Positions 8,084 through 16,331 of a stretch of DNA of 64,000 nucleotides are shown here, piece by piece; the stretch's first letter is position 1; every line of letters starts with the position of its first letter. The stretch comes from Paracoccus rhizosphaerae (GTDB taxonomy: Bacteria; Pseudomonadota; Alphaproteobacteria; Rhodobacterales; Rhodobacteraceae), in the NCBI RefSeq assembly GCF_026162645.1, contig NZ_JAOTBE010000001.1, positions 124,001 to 188,000 of the forward strand, read 5' to 3'. A program made the translations under genes and the position numbers. A model generated the notes under the pieces. The model saw nothing but the letters and a program-made list of their open reading frames with translations, searched no databases and had not been told where the DNA came from.

Positions 8084-8803
8084 ATGTCCAGGATCAGACT
8101 GTTCATAGATCACCCGCTGGCCGAGGGACAACCCGTTCCCCTGGACGGACCGCAGGCGCATTACCTGTCGGGCGTCATGCGCCTGAAGGCGGGCGACGAC
8201 CTGCGCGTCTTCAACGGCCGCGACGGCGAATGGGCGGCCACCCTGGCCGAGGCCGGCAAGCGCGGCGGCAGCCTGATGGTGGGCGGGCAGACCGCACCGC
8301 AGCAGGACCCGCCGGACCTGTGGCTGATCTTCGCGCCGATCAAGAAGGCCCGCACCGACTTCATCGTCGAGAAGGCGGCCGAGATGGGCGCCGCCCGCAT
8401 CCAGCCGGTCCAGACCGACCACACCAATTCCGAACGCATCCGGCAGGACCGCCTGCAGGCCCATGCCGTCGAGGCGGCCGAGCAATGCGGCGGCACCTTC
8501 GTTCCTCCGGTGGCCGAGCTCCTCCCCCTGTCGCGGCTTCTGGATGGCTGGGACCCCACGCGTCGCATCCTCTGGGCCGACGAGGAGCGGGTCGGTCCGG
8601 CCGAGACGCTGTCGGGGCTGCCGCAGGGGCCCTGGGCGATCCTGATCGGCCCCGAGGGTGGCTTCTCGCCCTCCGAACGCGCGCAACTGTCGCGCCTGCG
8701 ATTCGTCCATCCCGTCAGCCTGGGGCCGCGGATCCTGCGCGCCGATACCGCGGCGGTGGCGGCGCTGGCGCTGTGGCAGGCCACCTTGGGCGACTGGCGC
8801 TAG
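8084..8803 (+). CDS. rsmE: 16S rRNA (uracil1498-N3)-methyltransferase RsmE
   Basis: A 239-residue SPOUT-class methyltransferase that methylates N3 of U1498 in 16S rRNA using S-adenosylmethionine. The N-terminal PUA-like part (HYLSGVMRLKAGDDLRVFNG) is followed by the trefoil-knot domain with the hallmark strings KKARTDFIVEKAAEMG, LIGPEGGFSPSE and GPRILRADTA. The length fits the family. The ATG at 8084 gives the normal N-terminus MSRIRLFIDHP; a much longer open frame upstream runs antisense through ubiA and is not real. The gene is divergent from ubiA with almost no room between the two start codons. Confidence 0.96.
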   Translation: MSRIRLFIDHPLAEGQPVPLDGPQAHYLSGVMRLKAGDDLRVFNGRDGEWAATLAEAGKRGGSLMVGGQTAPQQDPPDLWLIFAPIKKARTDFIVEKAAEMGAARIQPVQTDHTNSERIRQDRLQAHAVEAAEQCGGTFVPPVAELLPLSRLLDGWDPTRRILWADEERVGPAETLSGLPQGPWAILIGPEGGFSPSERAQLSRLRFVHPVSLGPRILRADTAAVAALALWQATLGDWR

Positions 8804-9003
8804 ATCAGGCAGCGGCTTGATGCTGCAATGCGGCATCGTGTGACGCAAATACGACATCGGCACCGGCTAAGGCCCTTTCTTCATTGCGCAAAGCGCATAG
8901 CGGGTCTGTCGCTTTCGCGGCTACTCTTCGCCTGGTGCGCAAACTATCTGCTGGGTATCCGAAAACTGCCTCTGGACGGGGCAATCTGAAAACAGGTGAT
9001 ATG

Positions 9004-9198
9004 ATGTCGACGATCGAGACGAACCGCAGCATTGCTGACGGAGGCCTGGGCCACGTCGTCGCGCACCTCTCCTCGCTGTTTGCGTCGTGGAAAGACACCC
9101 GCGTGACGCGCCGCGAGCTGAGCCGCCTGTCCGACCGCGAGCTGGACGATATCGGTCTGTGCCGCGGCGACATCGAGCGGATTGCGCGCGGCCTCTAA
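9004..9198 (+). CDS. Short DUF1127 protein
   Basis: A 64-residue basic protein ending in the DUF1127 signature RRELSRLSDRELDDIGLCRGDIERIARG. Proteins with this motif are common in Rhizobiales and Rhodobacterales; some studied members bind RNA and influence stress or carbon metabolism. AGGTGA at 8994-8999 suits the second of two adjacent ATG codons (9004) better than the first (9001). A strong intrinsic terminator follows about 20 bases after the stop, so the gene is probably a single-cistron unit. The 197 bases upstream of it hold no recognisable gene and presumably carry its promoter. Confidence 0.93.
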   Translation: MSTIETNRSIADGGLGHVVAHLSSLFASWKDTRVTRRELSRLSDRELDDIGLCRGDIERIARGL

Positions 9199-9218
9199 GC
9201 CAGCCTCTCTTATGGACG

Positions 9219-9254
9219 AACCCCCGAAAGCCGAAGCGCTCGCGGGGGTTTTTT
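9219..9254 (+). terminator. Intrinsic terminator of the DUF1127 gene
   Basis: AACCCCCG at 9219-9226 pairs with CGGGGGTT at 9243-9250, with a 16-base interior, and six T residues (9249-9254) follow on the plus strand. This is a standard Rho-independent terminator. It lacks a T-run on the minus strand, so prmA is not clearly served by it. Confidence 0.9.
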
Positions 9255-9270
9255 CATGCCCGGCTGCGCG

Positions 9271-10140
9271 TCAGTCTCGCGTCATCACCAGTGTCGACCA
9301 GTCGCCCAGGTCGTCGCGGCGATCCAGCCCGAAGCCGGCCGCGCGATAGGCCCCGACCACCTCGTCGGCCTGGGTGGTCAGGATGCCCGACAGGATGATC
9401 TTGCCACCGCTGGCCATATAGCGCACCATCTCGCCCGTCAGGTCGATCAGCGGTTGCTTGAGGATGTTGGCCACCACGAGGTCATAGGGCGCGGCTTCCT
9501 CCAGCACGGGATGGTCGAAGCCCGCCGCCTCGATGCACTCGACGCGGCCGGACAGGCCGTTGGCGATGACATTCGCGGCGGCCGTGTCGACCGCAATTCG
9601 GTCGATGTCGCTGGCCAGAACCGTGACGTGCCACAGCCGCGCGGCCGCCATCGCAAGCACGGCCGTGCCGCAGCCGATATCGGCGATGCGGCCGGCCTGG
9701 AAGCCGTCAGACGCCAGCCGGTCCAGCGCCTCGAGGCAGCCCTTGGTCGTGTTGTGATGGCCGGTCCCGAACGCCATCGCGGCGTCGATGCACAGCCCCT
9801 CGGCCCCCTCCGGGACGGTGTCGGCGTCATGGCTGCCATAGACATAGAAGCGGCCGGCCCTGACCGGCGTCAGTTCGCGCCGCACATGCGCGACCCAGTC
9901 CACCTCGGGCAGTTCCGAGACGACGAAGGGCTGCGCCCCATGCGCGGCGGCCAGCAGCGCCAGCGCGATCTCGTCGGGGGATTCGGTGAAATAGACGCCG
10001 ACCTCCCACCGTTCCGACCCGTCCTCGATCTCGAAGGTGCCGGTGCCGACGGGTTCGGGGGTCAGATCCTCGCAGGCCTCTGACAGGGCTTCGGCGGCCT
10101 CGCGGCCTTGGACATGGGTCAGGGCGGTGTACGTGGGCAT
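9271..10140 (-). CDS. prmA: Ribosomal protein L11 methyltransferase PrmA
   Basis: A 289-residue S-adenosylmethionine enzyme that trimethylates ribosomal protein L11. An N-terminal L11-binding domain (about 1-110) is followed by a class I methyltransferase fold with motif I DIGCGTAVLAMAAA, preceded by AMAFGTGHHNTTKGCLE, and motif IV VVANILKQPL. These are characteristic of PrmA rather than of small-molecule methyltransferases. The ATG at 10140 overlaps the msrA stop by one base (TGATG); a longer frame upstream lies within msrA. The pair would be translated together from the msrA promoter. Confidence 0.95.
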   Translation of the reverse strand: MPTYTALTHVQGREAAEALSEACEDLTPEPVGTGTFEIEDGSERWEVGVYFTESPDEIALALLAAAHGAQPFVVSELPEVDWVAHVRRELTPVRAGRFYVYGSHDADTVPEGAEGLCIDAAMAFGTGHHNTTKGCLEALDRLASDGFQAGRIADIGCGTAVLAMAAARLWHVTVLASDIDRIAVDTAAANVIANGLSGRVECIEAAGFDHPVLEEAAPYDLVVANILKQPLIDLTGEMVRYMASGGKIILSGILTTQADEVVGAYRAAGFGLDRRDDLGDWSTLVMTRD

Positions 10141-10715
10141 CAGATCGGGTCCGGATTGGGCATGGAGGCCTCTACCCCGGTGCCTTTGAGGCCGCAATAA
10201 CCGTCGGGGTTCTTTTCCAGGTACTGCTGGTGCGCCTCGTGCGCGGGCCAGAAGGGGCCGGCGGGCAGGATCTGCGTTGTGATGTGACCATAGCCCTGGA
10301 CGGCCAAACGGTTGTCATAGTCGATCTTCGACGCCTCGGCCGCGGATTCCTGCATGTCGGTGAAGGTCATGATCAGGCTGCGGTACTGCGACCCCACGTC
10401 GTTGCCCTGCCGGTCGCCCTGCGTCGGGTCGTGGTTTTCCCAGAACAGCTGCAGCAGGTGGTCATAGCTGATCAGCGAGCTGTCATAGATGACGCGCACG
10501 ACCTCGGCATGGCCGGTGTCGCCGCGCTTGACCTGATCATAGGTGGGGTTCTGCGTCTCGCCCCCCGCAAAGCCGACCTCGGTGAGCCAGATGCCGTTCT
10601 GCTGCCAGAACAGCCGCTCGACCCCCCAATAGCAGCCCATGCCGAAGATTGCCTGGTCATAGCCGGCGGGCGGGTTGGCACCCAGGGGGCGGTGGAAGAT
10701 GGCGTGATCGGTCAT
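10140..10715 (-). CDS. msrA: Peptide-methionine (S)-S-oxide reductase MsrA
   Basis: A 191-residue repair enzyme that reduces methionine-S-sulfoxide in damaged proteins with electrons from thioredoxin. The catalytic Cys28 lies in GMGCYWGVERLFW (the family has GCFWG or GCYWG). The conserved EVVRVIYD and HDPTQGDRQGNDVGSQYRS blocks and the C-terminal YCG follow as expected. The start is supported by GAGAGGGTCC just upstream. prmA overlaps its stop by one base. xerC ends about 55 bases upstream on the same strand, so read-through from that cluster is possible. Confidence 0.96.
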   Translation of the reverse strand: MTDHAIFHRPLGANPPAGYDQAIFGMGCYWGVERLFWQQNGIWLTEVGFAGGETQNPTYDQVKRGDTGHAEVVRVIYDSSLISYDHLLQLFWENHDPTQGDRQGNDVGSQYRSLIMTFTDMQESAAEASKIDYDNRLAVQGYGHITTQILPAGPFWPAHEAHQQYLEKNPDGYCGLKGTGVEASMPNPDPI

Positions 10716-10769
10716 CGGACCCTCTCGTTCAATGCGTCGCCGTTGGAACGCGGCAGGAATGGGCGTGGT

Positions 10770-11696
10770 TCACCCGCGCGGATGGGCGGCACGATAGACG
10801 GCCATCAGCCGCGCGTCATCCACCCCGGTATAGACCTGGGTCGTCGACAGGCTGGCATGGCCCAGCAGCTCCTGGATGGTGCGCAGATCGCCGCCCGCGG
10901 CCAGCAAATGCGTGGCAAAGCTGTGGCGCATGGCATGCGGCGTGGCACTGGCCGGCAGGCCAAGCGCGGCGCGCGCCTTGCGCATGGCACCCGAAATTGC
11001 CCCAGGGTCCAGCCGGCCGCCGCGGACGCCGCGGAACAGGGCCGCATCGGCGGCGATGCCCCAAGGCGACTGGCGCAGGTAATCCTCGACCGCGGCGCGA
11101 GCTACCGGCAGGACCGGCACCTGACGTTCGCGGCCGCCCTTGCCACGGATGGTCAGCGCCTCGGGGAAGGGCCAGTCGCGGCCGTCCAGTCCAAGCGCCT
11201 CGGAGATGCGCAACCCGCACCCCCAAAGCAGCGTCAGCACCGCCATGTCACGCGCCGCTATCCAGGGCGTGTCGTGCAGCGCCACCTGCGCCAGCGCATC
11301 CTGCGCCTGTGCGGGCGTCAGCGGGCGGGGCAGCGACCGGGCATAGCGCGGGCTGCGCGCCGACAGCGCCGCCGACAGGTCGAACTCCTCGCGATCCGAA
11401 ATCCAGCGCAGAAAGGACCTGACTGCCGACTGCCGCCGCGCCAGGGAGCGCGCGCCGAGACCCCGTCCGCGTTCGACGGCGGCAAAGGCGCGCATGTCCG
11501 ACTGCGTCAGCGCCGACAGCGCCTTGGGCGCCACGGGCTGACCCCAATGGGCGCCCAGAAAGTGCAGGAAGGCGATCAGGTCCGCGCGATAGGCGGTGAC
11601 GGTATGCGCCGACAGATCGCGGGTGGCGGCCTCGGTCTCCAGCCAGCGGGCCAGCGCATCGCTGGTGGCCGGGGCGAGGGCCAGATGGTGGCTCAT
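10770..11696 (-). CDS. xerC: Tyrosine recombinase XerC
   Basis: A 308-residue site-specific recombinase that resolves chromosome dimers at dif together with XerD. All catalytic residues are in place: Arg163 (GLRISEAL), Lys186 (RGKGGRER), His254 and Arg257 (HAMRHSFATHLL), His280 (LGHASLSTTQ) and the nucleophile Tyr289 (VYTGV). The N-terminal SAM-like core-binding domain occupies about residues 10-105. It is read as XerC rather than a phage integrase because it follows a DUF484 gene with a four-base overlap, the same neighbour order as in many proteobacteria. No dif site is recognised nearby. Confidence 0.93.
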   Translation of the reverse strand: MSHHLALAPATSDALARWLETEAATRDLSAHTVTAYRADLIAFLHFLGAHWGQPVAPKALSALTQSDMRAFAAVERGRGLGARSLARRQSAVRSFLRWISDREEFDLSAALSARSPRYARSLPRPLTPAQAQDALAQVALHDTPWIAARDMAVLTLLWGCGLRISEALGLDGRDWPFPEALTIRGKGGRERQVPVLPVARAAVEDYLRQSPWGIAADAALFRGVRGGRLDPGAISGAMRKARAALGLPASATPHAMRHSFATHLLAAGGDLRTIQELLGHASLSTTQVYTGVDDARLMAVYRAAHPRG

Positions 11697-12376
11697 CCCC
11701 GCAGCCGCTCTAGCAGGATAAGCCGGAAGACCTGCGCGAAGAACCGCAGCAGGTCGGTGCCGTGGGCGGGCATGAACCGCGTCGCCTCGACGCTGCCCAT
11801 CAGCAGCAGGGCGCGGGGCCGCCCGCCGCCCAGGTCCAGCGGCAGCAGCGCTTCCGACCCGACCGACCGGCCATGCAGCGGGCGCGTGACGACCATCGCG
11901 GGGCGCAGGACGATGTCTGTGCCGCGCGGGGCCCGCCGCCCGGCGGCGACGATGCGTTCGATCAGACCCTCGGGGGCGACGATGACGTCTTCGGGCAGGC
12001 TCAGCGGCGGCGCCTCCTCGACGATCAGACGCAGCGTCTCGATCCGCAGAAGGGGTGCGATGTCGGATTGCAGGCTGGCCACGAACTCGGCCAGGTCGAC
12101 CGATTCCAGCAGTCCCAGCACCGCGCGATGCACCATCGCCACGCCCGACTGGTTGTCGAAGGCGGCAGCGATGACGCTTTCGTGAGTCGCCTCCAGCCGG
12201 TCGAGGCGGTGTTCCAGCGCCTCCATCGCGCGGCCTCGGATGTCGATGACATTCGCGCCCAGTTCCTCCTCTCGGGCGCTGACCAGGGCGCGCATCAGGT
12301 CGCGGTCGCCAAGGATCGCGGCGGGATCGGCCAGCAGCCGTTCCCGCATCACCGGATCAAGACCCGTGTCCGACAT
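11693..12376 (-). CDS. DUF484 family protein
   Basis: A 227-residue cytoplasmic protein of the DUF484 family, whose members precede xerC across proteobacteria and look like catalytically plain GAF-like domains. A coiled stretch (RAMEALEHRLDRLEATHESVI) leads into the GAF-like part, which ends with RALLLMGSVEATRF and FFAQVFRLILLERL. The function is not established; the constant pairing with xerC suggests a role near chromosome resolution. It overlaps xerC by ATGA, and its own ATG overlaps the fsa stop by one base, so the three genes form a tight translational chain. Confidence 0.93.
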   Translation of the reverse strand: MSDTGLDPVMRERLLADPAAILGDRDLMRALVSAREEELGANVIDIRGRAMEALEHRLDRLEATHESVIAAAFDNQSGVAMVHRAVLGLLESVDLAEFVASLQSDIAPLLRIETLRLIVEEAPPLSLPEDVIVAPEGLIERIVAAGRRAPRGTDIVLRPAMVVTRPLHGRSVGSEALLPLDLGGGRPRALLLMGSVEATRFMPAHGTDLLRFFAQVFRLILLERLRG

Positions 12377-13029
12377 CAGCCGATCTTCTGGCCGGTCGCC
12401 TTCCAGTCGGCGTCGAACTGGGCCAGGCCCTTGTCGGTCAGCGGGTGGCTGACCATCGACTTGATGACCGAGGGGGGCGAGGTGATCACGTCGGCGCCGA
12501 TCTTGGCGGCCTCGACAATGTGGTTCACGCTGCGGATCGATGCGGCCAGGATCTGGGTCTTGTAGCCGTAGTTGTCATAAATCTCACGGATGTCGGCGAT
12601 CAGGTCCATGCCGTCCAGGTGGATGTCGTCCAGCCGGCCGATGAAGGGGCTGATGAAGGTCGCGCCAGCCTTGGCGGCCAGGATCGCCTGCGCCGCGCTG
12701 AAGCACAGCGTCACGTTGACCATGCGGCCTTCGTCCGACAGCACCCGGCAGGCCTTGAGGCCGTCCCAGGTCAGCGGCACCTTGACGGTGATGTTGTCGG
12801 CGATCTTGGCCAGGTGGCGGCCCTCGCGGATCATCTCGTCCGCGGTTGGCGACACGACCTCGGCCGAGACGGGCCCTTCGACCAGTTCGCAGATCTCTCG
12901 CGTGACCTCGGCGATGTCGCGGCCGGACTTGAGGATCAGCGACGGGTTGGTCGTGACGCCGTCCACCATCCCGTGATCGTTCAGTTCCTTGATGGCGGCG
13001 ACATCGGCGGTATCGACGAAGAATTTCAT
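12376..13029 (-). CDS. fsa: Transaldolase / fructose-6-phosphate aldolase family (TalC/Fsa)
   Basis: A 217-residue TIM-barrel aldolase of the small transaldolase class. It starts [10 protein letters not shown] and has the substrate loop [10 protein letters not shown], the Schiff-base lysine Lys83 in [10 protein letters not shown], and the conserved [24 protein letters not shown] segment. Family members either move dihydroxyacetone units between sugar phosphates in the pentose phosphate pathway or cleave fructose-6-phosphate; this sequence alone does not settle which. It is first in a minus-strand cluster with DUF484 and xerC, divergent from priA across about 105 bases. Confidence 0.93.
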   Translation of the reverse strand: MKFFVDTADVAAIKELNDHGMVDGVTTNPSLILKSGRDIAEVTREICELVEGPVSAEVVSPTADEMIREGRHLAKIADNITVKVPLTWDGLKACRVLSDEGRMVNVTLCFSAAQAILAAKAGATFISPFIGRLDDIHLDGMDLIADIREIYDNYGYKTQILAASIRSVNHIVEAAKIGADVITSPPSVIKSMVSHPLTDKGLAQFDADWKATGQKIG

Positions 13030-13135
13030 GGCCGGCTCCTCTGGTGCGGTTCGGACCCGTCATACTGCAGACGTCTTCGCGCGGGAAGGGGCAGGGGGCT
13101 TGCAACCGGCGGCGGGGCCGTCTTTATCGTGGGCG

Positions 13136-15337
13136 ATGAACCGCGTCCCCGCCTTTTTCGCCCCCCGTGACCGCATCGCGGTGCTGACCTGCGAACCCGT
13201 AGGTGTGCTGGATTACCTGGCGCCCGAGGGCGGCGTCAGGCAGGGCCAACTGGTGCTGGTGCCACTGGGTCCGCGCCGGGTGCTGGGGCTGGTCTGGGGC
13301 GAAGGGACCGGCGATTTCGACCTGGCCAAGCTGCGCCCCGTCGCGCGGATCCTGGACGCCGAACCCTTCAGCCCCGGCTTTCTGGATTTCCTCACGCGCG
13401 CCGCCGACTACACACTGACGCCGCTGCCCCTGATGCTGCGCATGGCGACGCGGGCGCCCGACATCGACCAGCCGCCCGCCGCGCGCCGCATCGTCGTGCC
13501 CGGATCGGGCGAGGTCAGCCGCCAGACCGAGGCCCGCGCCCGCGTCCTGCAGGTCGTGGCCGAACACGGCGGCGCCAGCTTCGCCGCGTCCGAGCTGGCG
13601 CAGCTGGCGGGGGTCGGGACGTCGGTCGTCAAGGGCCTCGTGGCCCAGGGTGCGCTGGCCGAGATCGAGGCGCCGCGCGACCAGCCCTATCCGCGACTTG
13701 ACCCGGCGCTGCCCGGCAAGCCGCTGGCCGCCGATCAGCAGGCGGCCGCCGACAGGCTGCGCGGCGCGATCCGGGGCGGCAGCTATGGCACGACCCTGCT
13801 GCGCGGCGTCACCGGGTCCGGCAAGACCGAGGTCTATCTGGAGGCCGTGGCCGAATGCCTGGCGCAGGGGCGGCAGGCGCTGGTCCTTCTGCCCGAGATC
13901 GCGCTGTCGGCCGAGTTCCTGGACCGGGTCGAGGCCCGCTTCGGCGCGCGTCCCGGTGAATGGCACAGCGGCATCACCCGCACCGAGCGTCGGCGCCTGT
14001 GGCACATGGCGGGCCGCGGAGAGGTCGGCCTGGTCGTCGGCGCGCGGTCGGCGCTGTTCCTGCCCTTCCGCGACCTTGGCCTGATCGTCGTCGATGAGGA
14101 GCATGACAGCAGCTATAAGCAGGAAGACGTCGTCTATTACAGTGCCCGCGACATGGCGGTGCTGCGCGCGTCCATTGGCCAGGCACAGGTTGTGCTGGCC
14201 TCGGCCACGCCGTCCTTGGAAAGCTGGGTGAACGCGGCGGCGGGTAAATACACCCGGCTGGACCTGCGGTCGCGCTATGGAGAGGCGGAGCTGCCGCAGA
14301 TGGCCGCCATCGACCTGCGGGCCGAGGCGATGGAGGCAGGGCGCTGGATATCGCCCACGCTGGCGCAGGCGGTGACGGCGCGGCTGCAGAAGGGGGAACA
14401 GTCGCTGATCTTCCTCAACCGGCGCGGATTCGCGCCGGTAACGGTCTGCCGCGCCTGCGGCGAACAGATCGGCTGCCACCAATGCGACGCGCGGATGGTC
14501 GAACACCGCTTCCAGAACCGCCTGGTCTGCCACCAATGCGGCGAGACGCGGCCCATCCCGCAGGCCTGCCCGTCCTGCGGCGTGGAAGGCAAGCTGGCCC
14601 CCATCGGCCCCGGCGTGGAACGCATCGCCGAGGAGGTCGCGGCCCGCTTCCCAGACGCCAAGGCGACGGTCCTGTCATCGGACCTATTCCACTCGGCCCG
14701 CGCTCTGAAGGAGACCATCGCCCAGATCGCCGAGGGCGACACCGACATCATCATCGGCACCCAGATCGTCGCCAAGGGCCACAACTTCCCGCGCCTGACA
14801 TTGGTAGGCGTGGTCGACGCGGACCTGGGCTTGCAGGGCGCCGACCTGCGCGCGGCGGAACGCAGTTTTCAGCTGATGCGGCAGGTGGCGGGGCGTGCCG
14901 GTCGGCAGTCCGGCGCTGCGCCGGGGGTGGCGCTGTTGCAGACGCACCAGCCCGACCATGCGGTGATCCGGGCGATCCTGTCAGGTCAGGACGAACAGTT
15001 CTGGGACGCCGAGGCGGCAGGCCGGCAGGCCGCCGGGATGCCGCCCTTCGGCCGGTTGGCCGGGATCATCCTGTCGCACCCGGATCTGGGCGCGGTCAGC
15101 GATTTCGCACGCCATCTGGCCGCGCAGGCAATGCCGCTGGCCGAGGTCGGGGCCGAGCTGTGGGGGCCAGCGCCCGCGCCCATCGCGCGGGTCCGGGGGC
15201 GACACCGGATGCGGATGCTGATCCGCGCGCCCCGTCAGGCGCCGCTGCAATCGGCCATCGCCGATTGGCTGGCACCTGTGAAGTTGCCCACGAACATGCG
15301 CCTGTCGGTCGATATCGATCCGCAGAGTTTCCTCTGA
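13136..15337 (+). CDS. priA: Primosomal replication restart helicase PriA
   Basis: A 733-residue superfamily 2 helicase that recognises abandoned forks and reloads the replisome. The N-terminal fork-binding domain (EPVGVLDYLAPEG) is followed by Walker A GVTGSGKTEVYL near residue 225, the DEEHDSSYKQED box near residue 320, and the zinc-binding insert with paired cysteines (CRACGEQIGCHQC .. CHQCGETRPIPQACPSCG) around residues 438-482. The helicase C-domain ends with GRAGR. The ATG at 13136 gives the normal family start; an open frame continuing upstream is fortuitous. The gene stands alone, divergent from fsa. Confidence 0.97.
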   Translation: MNRVPAFFAPRDRIAVLTCEPVGVLDYLAPEGGVRQGQLVLVPLGPRRVLGLVWGEGTGDFDLAKLRPVARILDAEPFSPGFLDFLTRAADYTLTPLPLMLRMATRAPDIDQPPAARRIVVPGSGEVSRQTEARARVLQVVAEHGGASFAASELAQLAGVGTSVVKGLVAQGALAEIEAPRDQPYPRLDPALPGKPLAADQQAAADRLRGAIRGGSYGTTLLRGVTGSGKTEVYLEAVAECLAQGRQALVLLPEIALSAEFLDRVEARFGARPGEWHSGITRTERRRLWHMAGRGEVGLVVGARSALFLPFRDLGLIVVDEEHDSSYKQEDVVYYSARDMAVLRASIGQAQVVLASATPSLESWVNAAAGKYTRLDLRSRYGEAELPQMAAIDLRAEAMEAGRWISPTLAQAVTARLQKGEQSLIFLNRRGFAPVTVCRACGEQIGCHQCDARMVEHRFQNRLVCHQCGETRPIPQACPSCGVEGKLAPIGPGVERIAEEVAARFPDAKATVLSSDLFHSARALKETIAQIAEGDTDIIIGTQIVAKGHNFPRLTLVGVVDADLGLQGADLRAAERSFQLMRQVAGRAGRQSGAAPGVALLQTHQPDHAVIRAILSGQDEQFWDAEAAGRQAAGMPPFGRLAGIILSHPDLGAVSDFARHLAAQAMPLAEVGAELWGPAPAPIARVRGRHRMRMLIRAPRQAPLQSAIADWLAPVKLPTNMRLSVDIDPQSFL

Positions 15338-15355
15338 CCGCGAGGCAAGCGGTCG

Positions 15356-16300
15356 TCAGTTCTTCAGCACGATGCAGCGCCCGCCCAGTGACTTAAACCG
15401 GGTGCAGAACCGTGCCGCCTCGCTTCGCGAACTGTACCCGACCTGCGCCGTATAGACGGCCTTCGGCATGCCGTTCATGCGCTTGCGGACATAGCCGACC
15501 CTCGCGCCGCCATCGAGGATCGGGCGGAGCGTGCGGTTCAGCCGCGCCACCTGCTGGGCGGCACCGGCCTGGCTGGGATGACTGGCGACGATCACGCCCC
15601 AAGGCATGACGGGCGGCTGGGTCTGGAACTCTCGTAGGCTGCGGTCGCCGGCCATCTTCTCGCAGGCAGGGCGGAAGGCCATGTCGGCGGCCAGCGCCAG
15701 CCGCAGATCGGAGGGCGCCGGCGGGTTGTCGCGCCAGCGATGGGCGCTGAAGCCGGTGATCGACTCGACGTAATCGACCGTCTCGAAGGGCAGGGTCGTC
15801 TGCTGGGCGACGAAGCGGGCCGCGCGGTTTTCCCCACCGTTATAGGCAACTGCGGCCAGGCCGATATTGCCGAAACGCTCGCTCAACTGCGCCAGATACC
15901 AGGCCGCCTTGCGGATCGCCTGCGCCGGATTGAACGGATCGTCCAGCCAATAGAGCTCGGCCGTGCCCGGCATGAACTGGGCGATGCCGATGGCGCCAGC
16001 CGGGCTGATGGCCGAAGGTTCGAACCGGCTTTCCTTCCACAGCAGCCGCGCAAGAAACGCAGGGTCGAGCCCTTGTTCAGAGGCGTTCCTCTCGATCAGC
16101 TTGCAGACGTCCGAGGCATAGGTGGCCTTGGCGATGCAGTCGCGGCCGTCGTCGCTGCAGCGGTAATCCTCGGAGACGCGAGGCGCGGGCCGGCCATGCA
16201 CGGCATCGACGGCGGGACGCGCCAAGGCCGGCTGCAGCCCGGCCAGGCACAGCACCACAGCAGCGCCGAGGCGGGTCGCGGCCCGCCATGCCCTGGTCAT
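15356..16300 (-). CDS. Secreted lytic transglycosylase with C-terminal SPOR-like region
   Basis: A 314-residue exported enzyme predicted to cleave peptidoglycan glycan strands. A signal peptide (TRLGAAVVLCLAGLQPALA) precedes the SLT domain, where the catalytic Glu90 sits in LLWKESRFEPSAISPAGAIGIAQFMPGTA and the substrate motif AVAYNGGENRA follows. The last 75 residues (WGVIVASHPSQAGAAQQVARL .. YTAQVGYSSRSEAARFCTRFKSLGG) look like a SPOR-type glycan-binding module, which would steer the enzyme to septal wall. The ATG at 16300 is chosen because it begins directly before the signal peptide and follows ACAGGACGG. It is downstream of the H1-like gene on the same strand. Confidence 0.88.
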   Translation of the reverse strand: MTRAWRAATRLGAAVVLCLAGLQPALARPAVDAVHGRPAPRVSEDYRCSDDGRDCIAKATYASDVCKLIERNASEQGLDPAFLARLLWKESRFEPSAISPAGAIGIAQFMPGTAELYWLDDPFNPAQAIRKAAWYLAQLSERFGNIGLAAVAYNGGENRAARFVAQQTTLPFETVDYVESITGFSAHRWRDNPPAPSDLRLALAADMAFRPACEKMAGDRSLREFQTQPPVMPWGVIVASHPSQAGAAQQVARLNRTLRPILDGGARVGYVRKRMNGMPKAVYTAQVGYSSRSEAARFCTRFKSLGGRCIVLKN

Positions 16301-16331
16301 CCGTCCTGTCCGTTGCCGTGCCAGTGTAAAC

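Noticed and set aside
8804-9000. Possible stress-linked small RNAs near the DUF1127 gene, as known in Rhodobacter
   Set aside because: In Rhodobacter the related RNAs lie downstream and carry conserved loops. Here only about 20 bases separate the stop from the terminator, and I saw no repeated stem-loops upstream.
10770-11696. Tyrosine recombinase as mark of an integrated element
   Set aside because: Its DUF484 neighbour and lack of att-like repeats, tRNA or phage genes identify it as housekeeping XerC.
13124-14536. 470-codon open frame antisense to priA
   Set aside because: High GC gives long antisense frames; the product is low-complexity and priA motifs occupy the sense strand.
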